The translations under genes and the position numbers were made by a program. From positions 372,001 through 436,000 of the forward strand of contig NZ_JAIZZH010000003.1 of the NCBI RefSeq assembly GCF_020421205.1: 64,000 bases of DNA, read 5' to 3'. Positions 26,478 through 35,179 of the stretch are shown piece by piece. A model generated the notes under the pieces. It was not told the DNA's origin and did no database searches. It was given only the letters and a program-made list of their open reading frames with translations. The stretch is from Hymenobacter pini. Lineage in GTDB: Bacteria; Bacteroidota; Bacteroidia; Cytophagales; Hymenobacteraceae. Each line of letters starts with the position of its first letter. Position 1 is the first letter of the stretch.

Positions 26478-27242
26478 GTGGAGGCACTCTCCCCCCAAAC
26501 GCTCTTCACGGGCCAACAGCTTGTCTGGTTGCCCGAATGCGGCTCTACCAACACAGAGGCGCAGCAATTGGTTGTCCAAAACCGGGCCACGGATGGTTGC
26601 TGCGTAATTACCGACAACCAGACAGCCGGCCGCGGCCAGCGGGGCAACCAGTGGGAAGCCGCCGCCGGCGAAAACCTGACGATGTCGGTGGTATGGAAGC
26701 CGGCATTTCTGCCCGCCGCCGACCAGTTTCTGCTGAGCCAGGCCGTAGCGCTGGCCGTGCACGACTGGCTGACGGCACTGCTAGGCCCCAGCCCGCAGCT
26801 ACGCGTGAAGTGGCCCAACGATATTTTTTACGGCAACCAGAAGCTAGGAGGCATCCTAATTGAGAACACACTCAGTGGCGCAAAGATTCAGCACAGTATT
26901 GTCGGAATTGGGATAAATATCAACCAGCAGCAGTTTGCCGTGCCCACGGCTACTTCGCTGGCCCGCATTACCGGCCGGCCCTATGACCGGCCCGCAGTAG
27001 CGGCCCGGCTGCTGGAGCACCTGGAGCGGCGCTACCTGCAGTTGCGGGCCGGTCGCATTGGGGCGCTGCGCACGGAGTATCTACGGGTGCTGTACCGGTT
27101 TCAGGAGGAGCACGAGTACGAGGCCGGGGGGCAGCGGCTACGGGGCCAGATTGTGGGTGTGGACGAGGCCGGCCGGCTGGCCCTGGCCATAGGGCGGGAG
27201 CTGCGGTATTTCGATTTAAAAGAAATTAAGTATCTACAGTAG
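26478..27242 (+). CDS. birA: Biotin--[acetyl-CoA-carboxylase] ligase
   Basis: 254 residues from a GTG at 26478 (VEALSPQTLFTGQQLVWLPECGSTNTEA). No ATG lies in the right place, so a GTG or one of two TTG codons upstream (26442, 26451) must serve; the GTG avoids overlap with the probable rsfS promoter. Ligase signatures are present: CGSTNTEA, TAGRGQRGNQWEA (biotinyl-AMP binding, GRGRxG-type), LRVKWPNDIFYGNQKLGGILIE and VGIGININ. It joins biotin to carboxylase carrier proteins. The N-terminal DNA-binding domain of the E. coli repressor is absent, so it is a class I ligase without regulatory role. Divergent from rsfS. Confidence 0.92.
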   Translation: MEALSPQTLFTGQQLVWLPECGSTNTEAQQLVVQNRATDGCCVITDNQTAGRGQRGNQWEAAAGENLTMSVVWKPAFLPAADQFLLSQAVALAVHDWLTALLGPSPQLRVKWPNDIFYGNQKLGGILIENTLSGAKIQHSIVGIGININQQQFAVPTATSLARITGRPYDRPAVAARLLEHLERRYLQLRAGRIGALRTEYLRVLYRFQEEHEYEAGGQRLRGQIVGVDEAGRLALAIGRELRYFDLKEIKYLQ

Positions 27243-27661
27243 TTGGCAGGCAACCTTTCAAGGCGAGGCTCCGAGTAGGCAGATATAGTTTCGTAACTAA
27301 CTGCTAGCCGTCATGTTTGCTCCCGCCGCCCCGCGCCGTTCTGCCAGCCACCGCCCCGCGCCGCTGCTGCCCTTTTGTCGTCCGGTTGATTTCACCACGG
27401 TGGGCGGCGAGTTGGTGCCATACGCCGTAGGGCAGGCTGCCCTGCGCGCCGGGCAGGCATTGCTGGTGGGCAATTTGCTGGTATACGGCACCGCGTAGCA
27501 CACTCCATTAAACCCGGATGCAACGGATTCGTCTGACAGCGCATCTGGTTGGTACGTTCCGGTTTTCGGAACGGGCACGATGATTGTCCTGTTTTGCTAG
27601 CTATTCGCTTTTCCAGAAGGGCAGCAACTATTCCCACCCTCTGTCGATTTTCCCTTTCACT
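27243..27661. other. 419-bp intergenic region, no clear feature
   Basis: It contains a possible 61-codon frame (27313-27498) starting MFAPAAPRRSASHRPAP, without signal, domain or visible ribosome site; a frame is also open on the other strand. I cannot support either as a gene. No RNA, repeat or convincing promoter is seen. Confidence 0.5.
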
Positions 27662-28300
27662 ATGAAACTTTCTACTCGCCTTGTCCTGATGGTCGTTCTG
27701 CTGCTGGCCCAGCTTTCGGCGCTGGCGGCCACCATCACCATTGAAGTGGGCGACAACTACTACAGCCCGGAAAACGTGACCATCAACCCCGGCGACGTGG
27801 TAGTGTGGCGCAACGTGGGCAGCGGCGTGCACCCCACCGTATCGGAGAGCAACGCGTGGTCCACCTTTACCATCAGCCCATCTACGCCCACCAATACCAT
27901 TTCCACGTTGATGGCTGGCACCACGTTCAAGTATTACTGTTCGGCCCACTCCTTTGTGAGCAATGGCATCCGCCAGGGCATGATTGGCAGCATTACGGTG
28001 CGCACAGTAGCCACGCCCACGCTGGCCGCTCGGGCCCTGGCCCCTACCCTTTCGGTGTATCCCAACCCCAGCCGCGGCCTGGTAACGGTGTCCGTAAGCC
28101 AGTTGCCAGCCAAAAACGACCTGAAGCTGCGCCTGAACAACATCATCGGCCGGGAAATCCGCACGGTGGCCATTCGCCCCGAAGCCGCTGACGGCGGCAT
28201 GAGCATCAACCTCTCCGATTTGCCCGCCGGTATGTACTTCTACAGCCTGGTGCAGAACGACAAGGTACTGAGCACCAAACGCCTGGTATTGCAGAACTAA
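27662..28300 (+). CDS. Cupredoxin (plastocyanin/azurin-like) with T9SS sorting domain
   Basis: 212 residues. A signal peptide (MKLSTRLVLMVVLLLAQLSALAA) is followed by a single cupredoxin domain of about 100 residues (VGDNYYSPENVTINPGDVVVWRN). The type-1 copper ligands can be placed: His in GVHPT, then Cys and His in YYCSAHS, and Met in RQGM. The last 75 residues are a type-A T9SS domain (LSVYPNPSRGLVTVS ... GREIRTV ... LPAGMYFYSLV). So this is a small copper protein sent to the cell surface or outside. It could carry electrons or bind copper; the sequence does not decide. Single gene with its own terminator. Confidence 0.88.
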   Translation: MKLSTRLVLMVVLLLAQLSALAATITIEVGDNYYSPENVTINPGDVVVWRNVGSGVHPTVSESNAWSTFTISPSTPTNTISTLMAGTTFKYYCSAHSFVSNGIRQGMIGSITVRTVATPTLAARALAPTLSVYPNPSRGLVTVSVSQLPAKNDLKLRLNNIIGREIRTVAIRPEAADGGMSINLSDLPAGMYFYSLVQNDKVLSTKRLVLQN

Positions 28301-28323
28301 CCCGCTGGCTTTCTGCCAGAATC

Positions 28324-28365
28324 AACCCGAAAGCCCTGGCCGTTACGGCCGGGGCTTTTTGGGTT
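28324..28365 (+). terminator. Terminator of the cupredoxin gene
   Basis: AACCCGAAAGCCC-TGGCC / GGCC-GGGGCTTTTTGGGTT hairpin, 24 bp after the stop codon. Confidence 0.75.
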
Positions 28366-28481
28366 ATTGGCGGGGCAGTGCCTTGGGGTCGGGTTGGCAG
28401 ATGGCCGGAGGTTTGGCGGGTTGGTTGAGCCCGCCACGGGCGTTGGTTGATTTAAGGATGCGCGGCTCGGTACTTATTCTC

Positions 28482-28489
28482 TATTTTTG
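28482..28489 (+). promoter_or_regulatory. Putative -7 element of the DUF2723 gene
   Basis: TATTTTTG matches TAnnTTTG exactly, about 85 bases before the start codon; no good -33 element at the usual distance. Confidence 0.35.
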
Positions 28490-28572
28490 ACCTTTCACAG
28501 ATTTCCTTTCAGCCCTTAATCCCCGTCGTTCAGCAACGGGCCGGCCGGTTTCGGCTGCCCTTTTTTCCACTT

Positions 28573-31563
28573 ATGCAGAGTTACTCACGTCTGAATAATC
28601 TGGTCGGCTGGCTGGTATTTGCCCTAGCCACCGTTGTGTATCTGCTCACCTTGGAACCCACGGCGTCGTTCTGGGACTGCGGCGAGTTTATTGCCTGTTC
28701 CTACAAGCTGCTGGTGCCGCACCCTCCCGGGGCTCCCACCTTCCTGCTGCTGGGCCGCCTATTTTCCCTGCTGAGCTTCGGCGACGTGACCAAGGTATCG
28801 GTGCTGGTGAACATGCTCTCGGCCCTGAGCTCCTCGTTCACGGTGCTGTTCCTGTTCTGGAGCATTACCATGCTGGCCAAGAAGTTGGTGCTGCACCGCC
28901 CCGGCATGCACGACGACCGCACGCTGCAGCCCACTTTCGGCCAGAGCCTGCTGATACTGGGTGCCGGCGCGGTGGGTGCGCTGGCCTACGCCTTCTCCGA
29001 TTCGTTCTGGTTTAACGCCGAGGAAGCCGAGGTGTACGCCATGTCGTCGCTGTGCACGGCGGCCGTGGTGTGGCTGATGCTGAAATGGGAAAACCGCGCC
29101 GACGAGGCCGACTCTGACCGGTGGCTGGTGCTCATTGCCTACGTGATTGGCCTCAGTATTGGGGTGCACTTGCTGAACCTGCTGGCCATTCCGGCCCTGG
29201 GCTTCATCTACTACTACCGCCGCACCCAGAACCCCACGGTAGTGGGCGGCCTCATCACGCTGGTGGTGAGCAGCGTGATTGTGGGCCTGATTCTGGCCGG
29301 CATCATCCCCGGCCTGCCCACGCTGGCGGGCGCGTTTGAGGTGTTTTTCGTGAACAGCGTGGGTCTGCCCTTCAACTACGGGCTAGTGATTTTCCTAGTG
29401 CTGTTTGTGGCCCTGATCTGGGTGGGTTTCCAGCAGTCCTTCAAGCGCCGTAGCCGTTTGCTGAATACGGTGATGCTGAGCTTCGTGTTCATCCTGATTG
29501 GGTACTCGTCCTACCTGATTGTGCCCATCCGCAGCTCCTACCACCCCACTATCAACGAAAACGACCCGGAGGATGTGCTGAGCTTCGTGAGCTACCTGAA
29601 ACGTGAGCAGTACGGTGACCGTCCGTTGCTCTACGGGCCCCAGTTCAACGCTCAGCCCATTGCCCAGGAAGACGGTGCCCCCCGCTATGTGCGCCAGGGC
29701 GACAAGTACGTGGTGGCCGAGTACCGCCCCGTGCTGCAGTACAACCCCGAGGACAAAATGCTGCTCCCCCGCCTGTACAGCAACGACCCGCTGCACATGT
29801 ACAATTACAAGAAGTGGGTGGACATCCAGGAAGGCGTAAAGCCCACCATGGGCCAGAACCTCTCGTTCCTGTTCAAGTACCAGATGGGCCACATGTTCTG
29901 GCGCTACTTCATGTGGAACTACGTGGGCCGGGAAGGCGACATTCAGCAATCCGGTGTTCTGTGGGGTAGCGGCAACGGCGCCGGTTTGCCCGAGCGCGTA
30001 GCCGACAGCCCGGCCCGCAACGCCTTCTTCGCCCTGCCCCTGCTGCTGGGCATCCTGGGCCTGTTCTTCCACGCCCGCCGCGACGGCCGCAACGCCTTCA
30101 TCGTGGGTTTGCTGTTCCTGTTCACGGGCTTGGCCATTGTGATTTACCTCAACCAGCCCCCCATTGAGCCCCGGGAGCGGGACTACACCTTTGCGGGTGC
30201 CACTTTCGCCTTCGCCATCTGGATTGGTTTGGGCGTATTGGCTCTGGCCGAGCTGCTGGAGAAAGTGGTGAAATCGGACACGGCGCGGGCCGGCGTGGTA
30301 ACGGCCTTGGGCCTGGTGGTACCGGGCATTATGCTGGCTCAGGGCTGGGACGACCACGACCGGTCAGACCGCTACAACTCCGTGGATTCGGCCAAGAACC
30401 TGCTGAACTCCTGCGCCCCCAACGCTATCCTGTTTACCAACGGCGACAACGACACCTTCCCGCTCTGGTACGCCCAGGAAGTGGAGGGCATCCGGACGGA
30501 CGTGCGTGTGGCCGTACTGAGCTACCTGAACACCGACTGGTACATCGACCAGATGAAGCGCCGGGCCTACAAGTCGCAGCCACTGCCCATTTCGATGCAG
30601 AACAGCAACTACAAGCAGGGCACCAACGACTACCTGCCTTATGCTGAGAACCCCTCGGTGAAGGATGTAAACGTGAAGGAGTTCATGCAGTTGGTAAACC
30701 AGAACAGCCCCCTGCTGCAGGTAAGCTATGGCGACGGCTCGAAGACGCTGCTCTCTTTCCCAACCCGCAACTTCTACCTACCCGTAGACACGGCCGCCGT
30801 GGATAAAATGGGCATCATTCCGGCCGAGCGCCGCAAGCAACTGGTGCCGCGCATGGAGTGGCAGGTGGGCAAAAGCGCCATTGAGAAGAAGAGCTTGGTG
30901 ATTCTGGATATCCTGGCCACCAATAACTGGCAGCGTCCGGTGTACTTCAGCAGCACCGTGGACTCGCGCGACTTCATGGGCCTGCAGCCCTACTTCCAGC
31001 TGGAAGGCATGGCCTACCGCATTCTGCCTGTCAAGGACCCCAACTACGACCCTAAGGGAGGTTCGGAAGAAGGCTACGTGGCCACGGGTTTGATGTACGA
31101 CAAATTGATGAACAAATTTGCGTACCGGGGCCTCGATAACGCCAACATCTTCTACGACGAGAACAACCTGCGTTTCCCGGCCAACTACCGCGACAAATTT
31201 GCCCGCTTGGCCGATGCCCTGCTGGCCTCCGGCGACAAAGCCCGCGCCAAGCAGGTAATTGATAAGTGCTTTGCGGTGATGCCCGACAAGGCTATTCCGT
31301 ACGACTACTACGTGCCGCAGTTCATTCCGGCGCTGGTAGCGGTGGGCGAGCAGCAGCGGGCCAACGAAATCATGGACACCATGACTGACCGCGCCGAGCG
31401 GGCCCTGGCCTACTACAGCACCCACAACCAGTCCCTGTTCGACCAGGAGTTCCAGACCTACCTGCTGGGCCTCAACAGCATCGGCCGCGCCGCCGACGCC
31501 ATCGGCGACCAGAAGCGCGCCACCCGCGCCCTCACGTTGCTGCAGCAGTATTACCGGCAGTAA
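28573..31563 (+). CDS. DUF2723 family membrane protein (putative protein O-glycosyltransferase)
   Basis: 996 residues. The first half has about 12 membrane helices; near the start LEPTASFWDCGEFIACSYKLLVPHPPGAP is the DUF2723 signature, with Asp/Glu in the first outer loop as in GT-C glycosyltransferases. A soluble part of about 400 residues follows, with ILFTNGDNDTFPLWYAQEVEGIRTDVRVAVL, and a helical C-terminus. The family is very common in Bacteroidota and is related to protein O-mannosyltransferases; donor and acceptor here are unknown. It probably acts at the inner membrane with an active site facing the periplasm. Own promoter and terminator. Confidence 0.9.
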   Translation: MQSYSRLNNLVGWLVFALATVVYLLTLEPTASFWDCGEFIACSYKLLVPHPPGAPTFLLLGRLFSLLSFGDVTKVSVLVNMLSALSSSFTVLFLFWSITMLAKKLVLHRPGMHDDRTLQPTFGQSLLILGAGAVGALAYAFSDSFWFNAEEAEVYAMSSLCTAAVVWLMLKWENRADEADSDRWLVLIAYVIGLSIGVHLLNLLAIPALGFIYYYRRTQNPTVVGGLITLVVSSVIVGLILAGIIPGLPTLAGAFEVFFVNSVGLPFNYGLVIFLVLFVALIWVGFQQSFKRRSRLLNTVMLSFVFILIGYSSYLIVPIRSSYHPTINENDPEDVLSFVSYLKREQYGDRPLLYGPQFNAQPIAQEDGAPRYVRQGDKYVVAEYRPVLQYNPEDKMLLPRLYSNDPLHMYNYKKWVDIQEGVKPTMGQNLSFLFKYQMGHMFWRYFMWNYVGREGDIQQSGVLWGSGNGAGLPERVADSPARNAFFALPLLLGILGLFFHARRDGRNAFIVGLLFLFTGLAIVIYLNQPPIEPRERDYTFAGATFAFAIWIGLGVLALAELLEKVVKSDTARAGVVTALGLVVPGIMLAQGWDDHDRSDRYNSVDSAKNLLNSCAPNAILFTNGDNDTFPLWYAQEVEGIRTDVRVAVLSYLNTDWYIDQMKRRAYKSQPLPISMQNSNYKQGTNDYLPYAENPSVKDVNVKEFMQLVNQNSPLLQVSYGDGSKTLLSFPTRNFYLPVDTAAVDKMGIIPAERRKQLVPRMEWQVGKSAIEKKSLVILDILATNNWQRPVYFSSTVDSRDFMGLQPYFQLEGMAYRILPVKDPNYDPKGGSEEGYVATGLMYDKLMNKFAYRGLDNANIFYDENNLRFPANYRDKFARLADALLASGDKARAKQVIDKCFAVMPDKAIPYDYYVPQFIPALVAVGEQQRANEIMDTMTDRAERALAYYSTHNQSLFDQEFQTYLLGLNSIGRAADAIGDQKRATRALTLLQQYYRQ

Positions 31564-31585
31564 GCCGCACGGTTTTTGCCCGCTG

Positions 31586-31619
31586 AAAAGCCGGCTCCGG
31601 AAACGGGGCCGGCTTTTTT
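31586..31619 (+). terminator. Terminator of the DUF2723 gene
   Basis: AAAAGCCGGC ... GCCGGCTTTTTT hairpin, 23 bp after the stop codon. Confidence 0.8.
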
Positions 31620-31659
31620 CGTTAGTATCCCGTTACACTTAGCCTCACCGCTTCTGCCC

Positions 31660-32868
31660 GTGAAATACGCTCTGCTTCTTTCCCTGCTGTTTACCTGGGC
31701 CGCTGGCGCGCTCCATGCCAACCCGCGCCGCGACTTCGCCACCCAGTACCGGCCCGGGCGGCGCATTCTGGTGGACACCCGCCGGGAAGGCGACAGTGTG
31801 CGGGTGTACCTGCAGTTTCCGGACCGTAACCTCATTCGAAAAGGCTTCCCGCTGCACGTGGTAGCTTGGGCCAACTATGATGCCCGTCGCCCACTGTGGC
31901 AGGATACGGTGCGGCAGCTTCGCCGTCGGCTCCGGCAAGAGGGAGCAGCAGCGCACGTCGATTTTTGCCTCCCGCTTAGCCGCCTGCGCCCCGGCCAGGT
32001 GTTGAGTATGGCTATTGGCCCGGCCGAGGAAGCCCTGAGTGGTGACGCGGCCTGGCTAGAATTGCGACCCGAATATCTAAACCGCTCGTTTATCCTTACT
32101 GACTCCCTTGGCCAGCCCCTCATGCGGCGGTATCTGCATGCTCGGGAGGTATTTGGGGTGAGCAATTTCGGTCCCAATCAGCGCCTGACGGTGTACCGCT
32201 ACCCGCTCAGCTCACTGGCTGCAGCCCCGCCCATGGCCAGCAGCAGCGTACAAGGCACCCAGCCCCGCACCCTGGGTGTGCAGGATTCAGCGCAGTTTAA
32301 GGCTGATGGCCTATTAAAATTACCAGCAGGCCTATTTCTGCTGCGAGTGGGAGGCAGCCCGGTCAGGAGCGGTCTGCTGGTGGAGGAAAATCAGTTTCCG
32401 GAGCTGACTACGGCCGATGAGCTGATTGCCCCGCTAATTTACCTGACGACTTCTCAGGAGCGGCAGAAGCTGTTTGACGCGCCCGACCCCAAGAAAGCCG
32501 TGGATCAGTTCTGGCTGAAAGTGGCCGCCAGCAGTCAGCCGATTGCCCGCCAGCTTATCCGCACCTACTACGGCCGGGTGGCGGAGGCCAACCAACTATT
32601 TTCGGCTCACAAGGCGGGCTGGCTGACTGACCGAGGGCTACTGTATTTGGTAATGGGGCCGCCGGAAAGCGTGTACCGGGAGGCGGGCACCGAGCGGTGG
32701 GTGTACCGCAGCAACGTGGAGCGGAGCGGTACCTTCATCTTCCGCGCTAAACCCAGTACCTTTGCCCCTGATAACTACGAACTGGTGCGCCGCCCCGAGT
32801 ACGAACAACTCTGGTATGCCGCCGTGGAGCAATGGAGAAAAGGACAAACCGCCCGCCCCGGCCGCTAA
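31660..32868 (+). CDS. GWxTD domain lipid-free secreted protein
   Basis: 402 residues from a GTG at 31660, which gives a signal peptide (VKYALLLSLLFTWAAGALHA). An in-frame ATG at 31576 lies inside the upstream terminator and is unlikely. The defining GWxTD motif is GWLTDRGLLYLVMGPPESVYRE (about 325-346). This family is found in Bacteroidota and related phyla, often as periplasmic or surface proteins of unknown function. No lipobox. It overlaps rlmB by 37 bp, so both are translated from one mRNA; this pairing recurs in related genomes. Confidence 0.88.
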   Translation: MKYALLLSLLFTWAAGALHANPRRDFATQYRPGRRILVDTRREGDSVRVYLQFPDRNLIRKGFPLHVVAWANYDARRPLWQDTVRQLRRRLRQEGAAAHVDFCLPLSRLRPGQVLSMAIGPAEEALSGDAAWLELRPEYLNRSFILTDSLGQPLMRRYLHAREVFGVSNFGPNQRLTVYRYPLSSLAAAPPMASSSVQGTQPRTLGVQDSAQFKADGLLKLPAGLFLLRVGGSPVRSGLLVEENQFPELTTADELIAPLIYLTTSQERQKLFDAPDPKKAVDQFWLKVAASSQPIARQLIRTYYGRVAEANQLFSAHKAGWLTDRGLLYLVMGPPESVYREAGTERWVYRSNVERSGTFIFRAKPSTFAPDNYELVRRPEYEQLWYAAVEQWRKGQTARPGR

Positions 32869-33782
32869 CGGAGCGCCGCCAATTTTACGATGCCGATAAC
32901 CGCCCCGTGCCAACCCGCCGCCCCGCTGCCGGGCGCGACGGTGAAGGCCGCCCCGAAGGCGGGCGTTTTGAGGGTAGCCGCTCCGAAGGCGGCCGCGCCG
33001 ATAAAAGCCAGTACCACCGCCCGCCCCAGGACCGCAGCATCGACATGATTTTTGGGCTGCGGCCCATTCTGGAGGCGCTGAATGCGGGCCGCACGCTGGA
33101 CAAGATTTTCCTGCTGCGCGGCACCAAAAACTCCATGACCCAGGACATTACGGCGCTGGCCAAAACGGCCAACATACCCGTATCGATGGTCCCCATTGAG
33201 AAGCTCGACAACATCACCCGCAAAAACCACCAGGGCGCCGTAGCCTTCGTGTCGCCCATCGACTACATGCCACTGGACAGTATTCTGGCCGGCTTGTACG
33301 AGGAAGGTAAAACGCCGCTGCTGCTGGTGCTGGACCGCGTGACGGACGTGCGCAACTTCGGCTCCATTGCCCGCAACGCCGAGTGTATGGGCGTGCACGC
33401 CATTGTGGTACCCAGCCGCGGCGCTGCCCAAATAAACGGCGACGCCCTGAAGACCTCGGCAGGTGCGCTTAATTTGATTCCAGTGTGTCGAGAGCCTAAT
33501 TTAAAGGATACCCTCACCTTCCTCCGCGAATCGGGCGTACAGGTGGTGGCCTGCACCGAAAAATCGGATGCCAGCCTAGAAGCCGAAACCGTAGACCTGA
33601 CCGGCCCCCTGGCCGTGCTGATGGGTTCCGAGGAGGACGGCATCAGCACCGAGTACCTGAAGCTAGCCGACCACAAATTGCGCATCCCCATGGCCGGGCA
33701 AATCAGCTCCCTCAACGTGAGCGTGGCCAGCGGTATTATGCTCTACGAAGTGCTACGCCAGCGTCTGCGGGCCGGGAAGTAA
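32832..33782 (+). CDS. rlmB: 23S rRNA (guanosine-2'-O)-methyltransferase, RlmB/TrmH family
   Basis: 316 residues. A basic, Gly/Arg/Glu-rich N-terminal extension of about 65 residues with repeats such as EGRPEGGRFEGSRSEGGR precedes the substrate-binding domain (IFGLRPILEALNAGRTLDKIFLL). The SPOUT knot has all three motifs: NFGSIARNAECMGVHA, VLMGSEEDGIS and IPMAGQISSLNVSVASGIMLYE. RlmB methylates G2251 in the ribosomal P loop using S-adenosylmethionine. The N-terminal extension is absent in the E. coli enzyme and is probably disordered. Overlaps the GWxTD gene. Confidence 0.92.
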   Translation: MEKRTNRPPRPLTERRQFYDADNRPVPTRRPAAGRDGEGRPEGGRFEGSRSEGGRADKSQYHRPPQDRSIDMIFGLRPILEALNAGRTLDKIFLLRGTKNSMTQDITALAKTANIPVSMVPIEKLDNITRKNHQGAVAFVSPIDYMPLDSILAGLYEEGKTPLLLVLDRVTDVRNFGSIARNAECMGVHAIVVPSRGAAQINGDALKTSAGALNLIPVCREPNLKDTLTFLRESGVQVVACTEKSDASLEAETVDLTGPLAVLMGSEEDGISTEYLKLADHKLRIPMAGQISSLNVSVASGIMLYEVLRQRLRAGK

Positions 33783-33863
33783 ATGTGGTAGAATGCGAAA
33801 CGTGTGCTGTAAGTGGAAGCAAGATTCCCACCTTCAGCACACGTTTCGCATTCTACCACATTT
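33781..33863. terminator. Bidirectional hairpin with a perfect 29-bp stem
   Basis: Arms 33781-33809 and 33835-33863 pair perfectly over 29 bp around a 25-base loop. The stem touches the stop codons of both convergent genes (rlmB and manC). Confidence 0.75.
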
Positions 33864-33864
33864 G

Positions 33865-34992
33865 CTAGTTATAGCCCACTCCTTTTTTCGACTTCACATC
33901 AGCCACAAAGTCCTTCACGCGCTGCTCCTCGGTGCGTTTGCAGATGAGCAGTACGTTGTCGTACTCGGCCACGATGTAGCCTTCCAGCCCCTGCACCACT
34001 ACCAGACGCTCCGAGGGAGTTTTGATAACGCACTCCTTGGTATCGTAGAGCAGGGCGTTGCCATCCACCACGTTTTCGTCAGCGTCGTGGTGGCCCATGC
34101 GATGCAGGGAGTCCCAGGTACCCAAGTCGCTCCAGCCGAAATCGGCGGGCAGCACGTACACGTTATCGGCTTTTTCCATCACCCCATAGTCGATACTGAT
34201 GTTGCGGCAGTGGCTGTAGGCGCGGGCAATGAAGGCCTCTTCCTGGGGTGTACCTAGCTGCCCTTCGCCCTCATCAAACACCTCGGCAATGTCCGATAGG
34301 TACTGGTGGAAGGCTTTGATGATGGCATCGGCCCGCCACACAAACAGGCCGGAGTTCCACAGGAAGTCGCCACTGGCCACAAACATCTTTGCCAGCTCCA
34401 GATTAGGCTTCTCAGTGAAGGTTTTCACTTTCCGCAGGCTGCTCGGGAAAGTACCGTCCTCGTGGCCGGGCATCACTTTTACGTCCTGCGGCCGTACTAC
34501 TTCATCCAAAAACTGAATGTACCCGTAGCCCGTGTCGGGGCGCGAGGGCTGAATGCCCAGCGTAATCAGCACGTCGTGGGTACGGGCTCCGTGCAGGGCC
34601 GTGCGAATTGCCTCCCGAAAATTCTCCTCGTGCATCACGGCGTGGTCGGCGGGCGTTACCACAATCACGGCTTCCGGGTCGCGCTGCGCAATGCGGTAGC
34701 TGGCGTAAGCAATGCAGGGAGCTGTGTTTCGCCCAATTGGCTCTCCCAGAATCTGGTCGGCATGCAGTTCAGGCAGGTGCTGATGCACTAAATCCATGTA
34801 GTCCCGGTTGGTTACCACAAACACATTTTCCAGCGGGCAAATACCCCGAAACCGGTCGACGGTGAGTTGCAACATGGAGCGCCCCATCCCCAGAACGTCG
34901 TGAAACTGCTTAGGATGATGCGTACGGCTGAAAGGCCAGAAGCGGCTGCCAATACCGCCCGCCATTACCACGAGATACGTGTGTTGTTCCAT
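33865..34992 (-). CDS. manC: Mannose-1-phosphate guanylyltransferase
   Basis: 375 residues starting at MEQHTYLVVMAGG; the upstream frame carries an unrelated leader. The nucleotidyltransferase signature GGIGSRFWPFSRTHHPKQF is intact, as are ILGEPIGRNTAPCIAYAS, VVTPADHAV, TFTEKPN (metal/sugar-phosphate site) and WNSGLFVWRA. It makes GDP-mannose from GTP and mannose-1-phosphate for surface polysaccharides. It lacks the phosphomannose isomerase domain of bifunctional enzymes. It converges with rlmB and is followed upstream, in the same direction, by kdsD, which serves LPS core synthesis. Confidence 0.93.
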   Translation of the reverse strand: MEQHTYLVVMAGGIGSRFWPFSRTHHPKQFHDVLGMGRSMLQLTVDRFRGICPLENVFVVTNRDYMDLVHQHLPELHADQILGEPIGRNTAPCIAYASYRIAQRDPEAVIVVTPADHAVMHEENFREAIRTALHGARTHDVLITLGIQPSRPDTGYGYIQFLDEVVRPQDVKVMPGHEDGTFPSSLRKVKTFTEKPNLELAKMFVASGDFLWNSGLFVWRADAIIKAFHQYLSDIAEVFDEGEGQLGTPQEEAFIARAYSHCRNISIDYGVMEKADNVYVLPADFGWSDLGTWDSLHRMGHHDADENVVDGNALLYDTKECVIKTPSERLVVVQGLEGYIVAEYDNVLLICKRTEEQRVKDFVADVKSKKGVGYN

Positions 34993-35179
34993 TGGTGCCG
35001 GAGCCGAAGCTCCCAATTGGAGAGAGAAAGAGAGTAGAACAGGTGCCGGACAGTAGCTACACACTTGTATTACTACTGTATCCAAGGTACGGAAGTAGAA
35101 CTTACTATCTACTTACTACAGCAAGTATAGCAAAATTCTATTTTATAGTATAATTCTAGTAAATACTTTAATTAAATCA

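Noticed and set aside
27313..27498. 61-codon frame in the gap between birA and the cupredoxin gene
   Set aside because: Pro/Arg-rich, no domain, no clear start region, and a competing frame on the other strand. Not supported as a gene.
31576..31659. ATG at 31576 as start of the GWxTD gene
   Set aside because: It lies inside the terminator of the upstream gene and adds a leader ahead of a good signal peptide that begins at the GTG at 31660.
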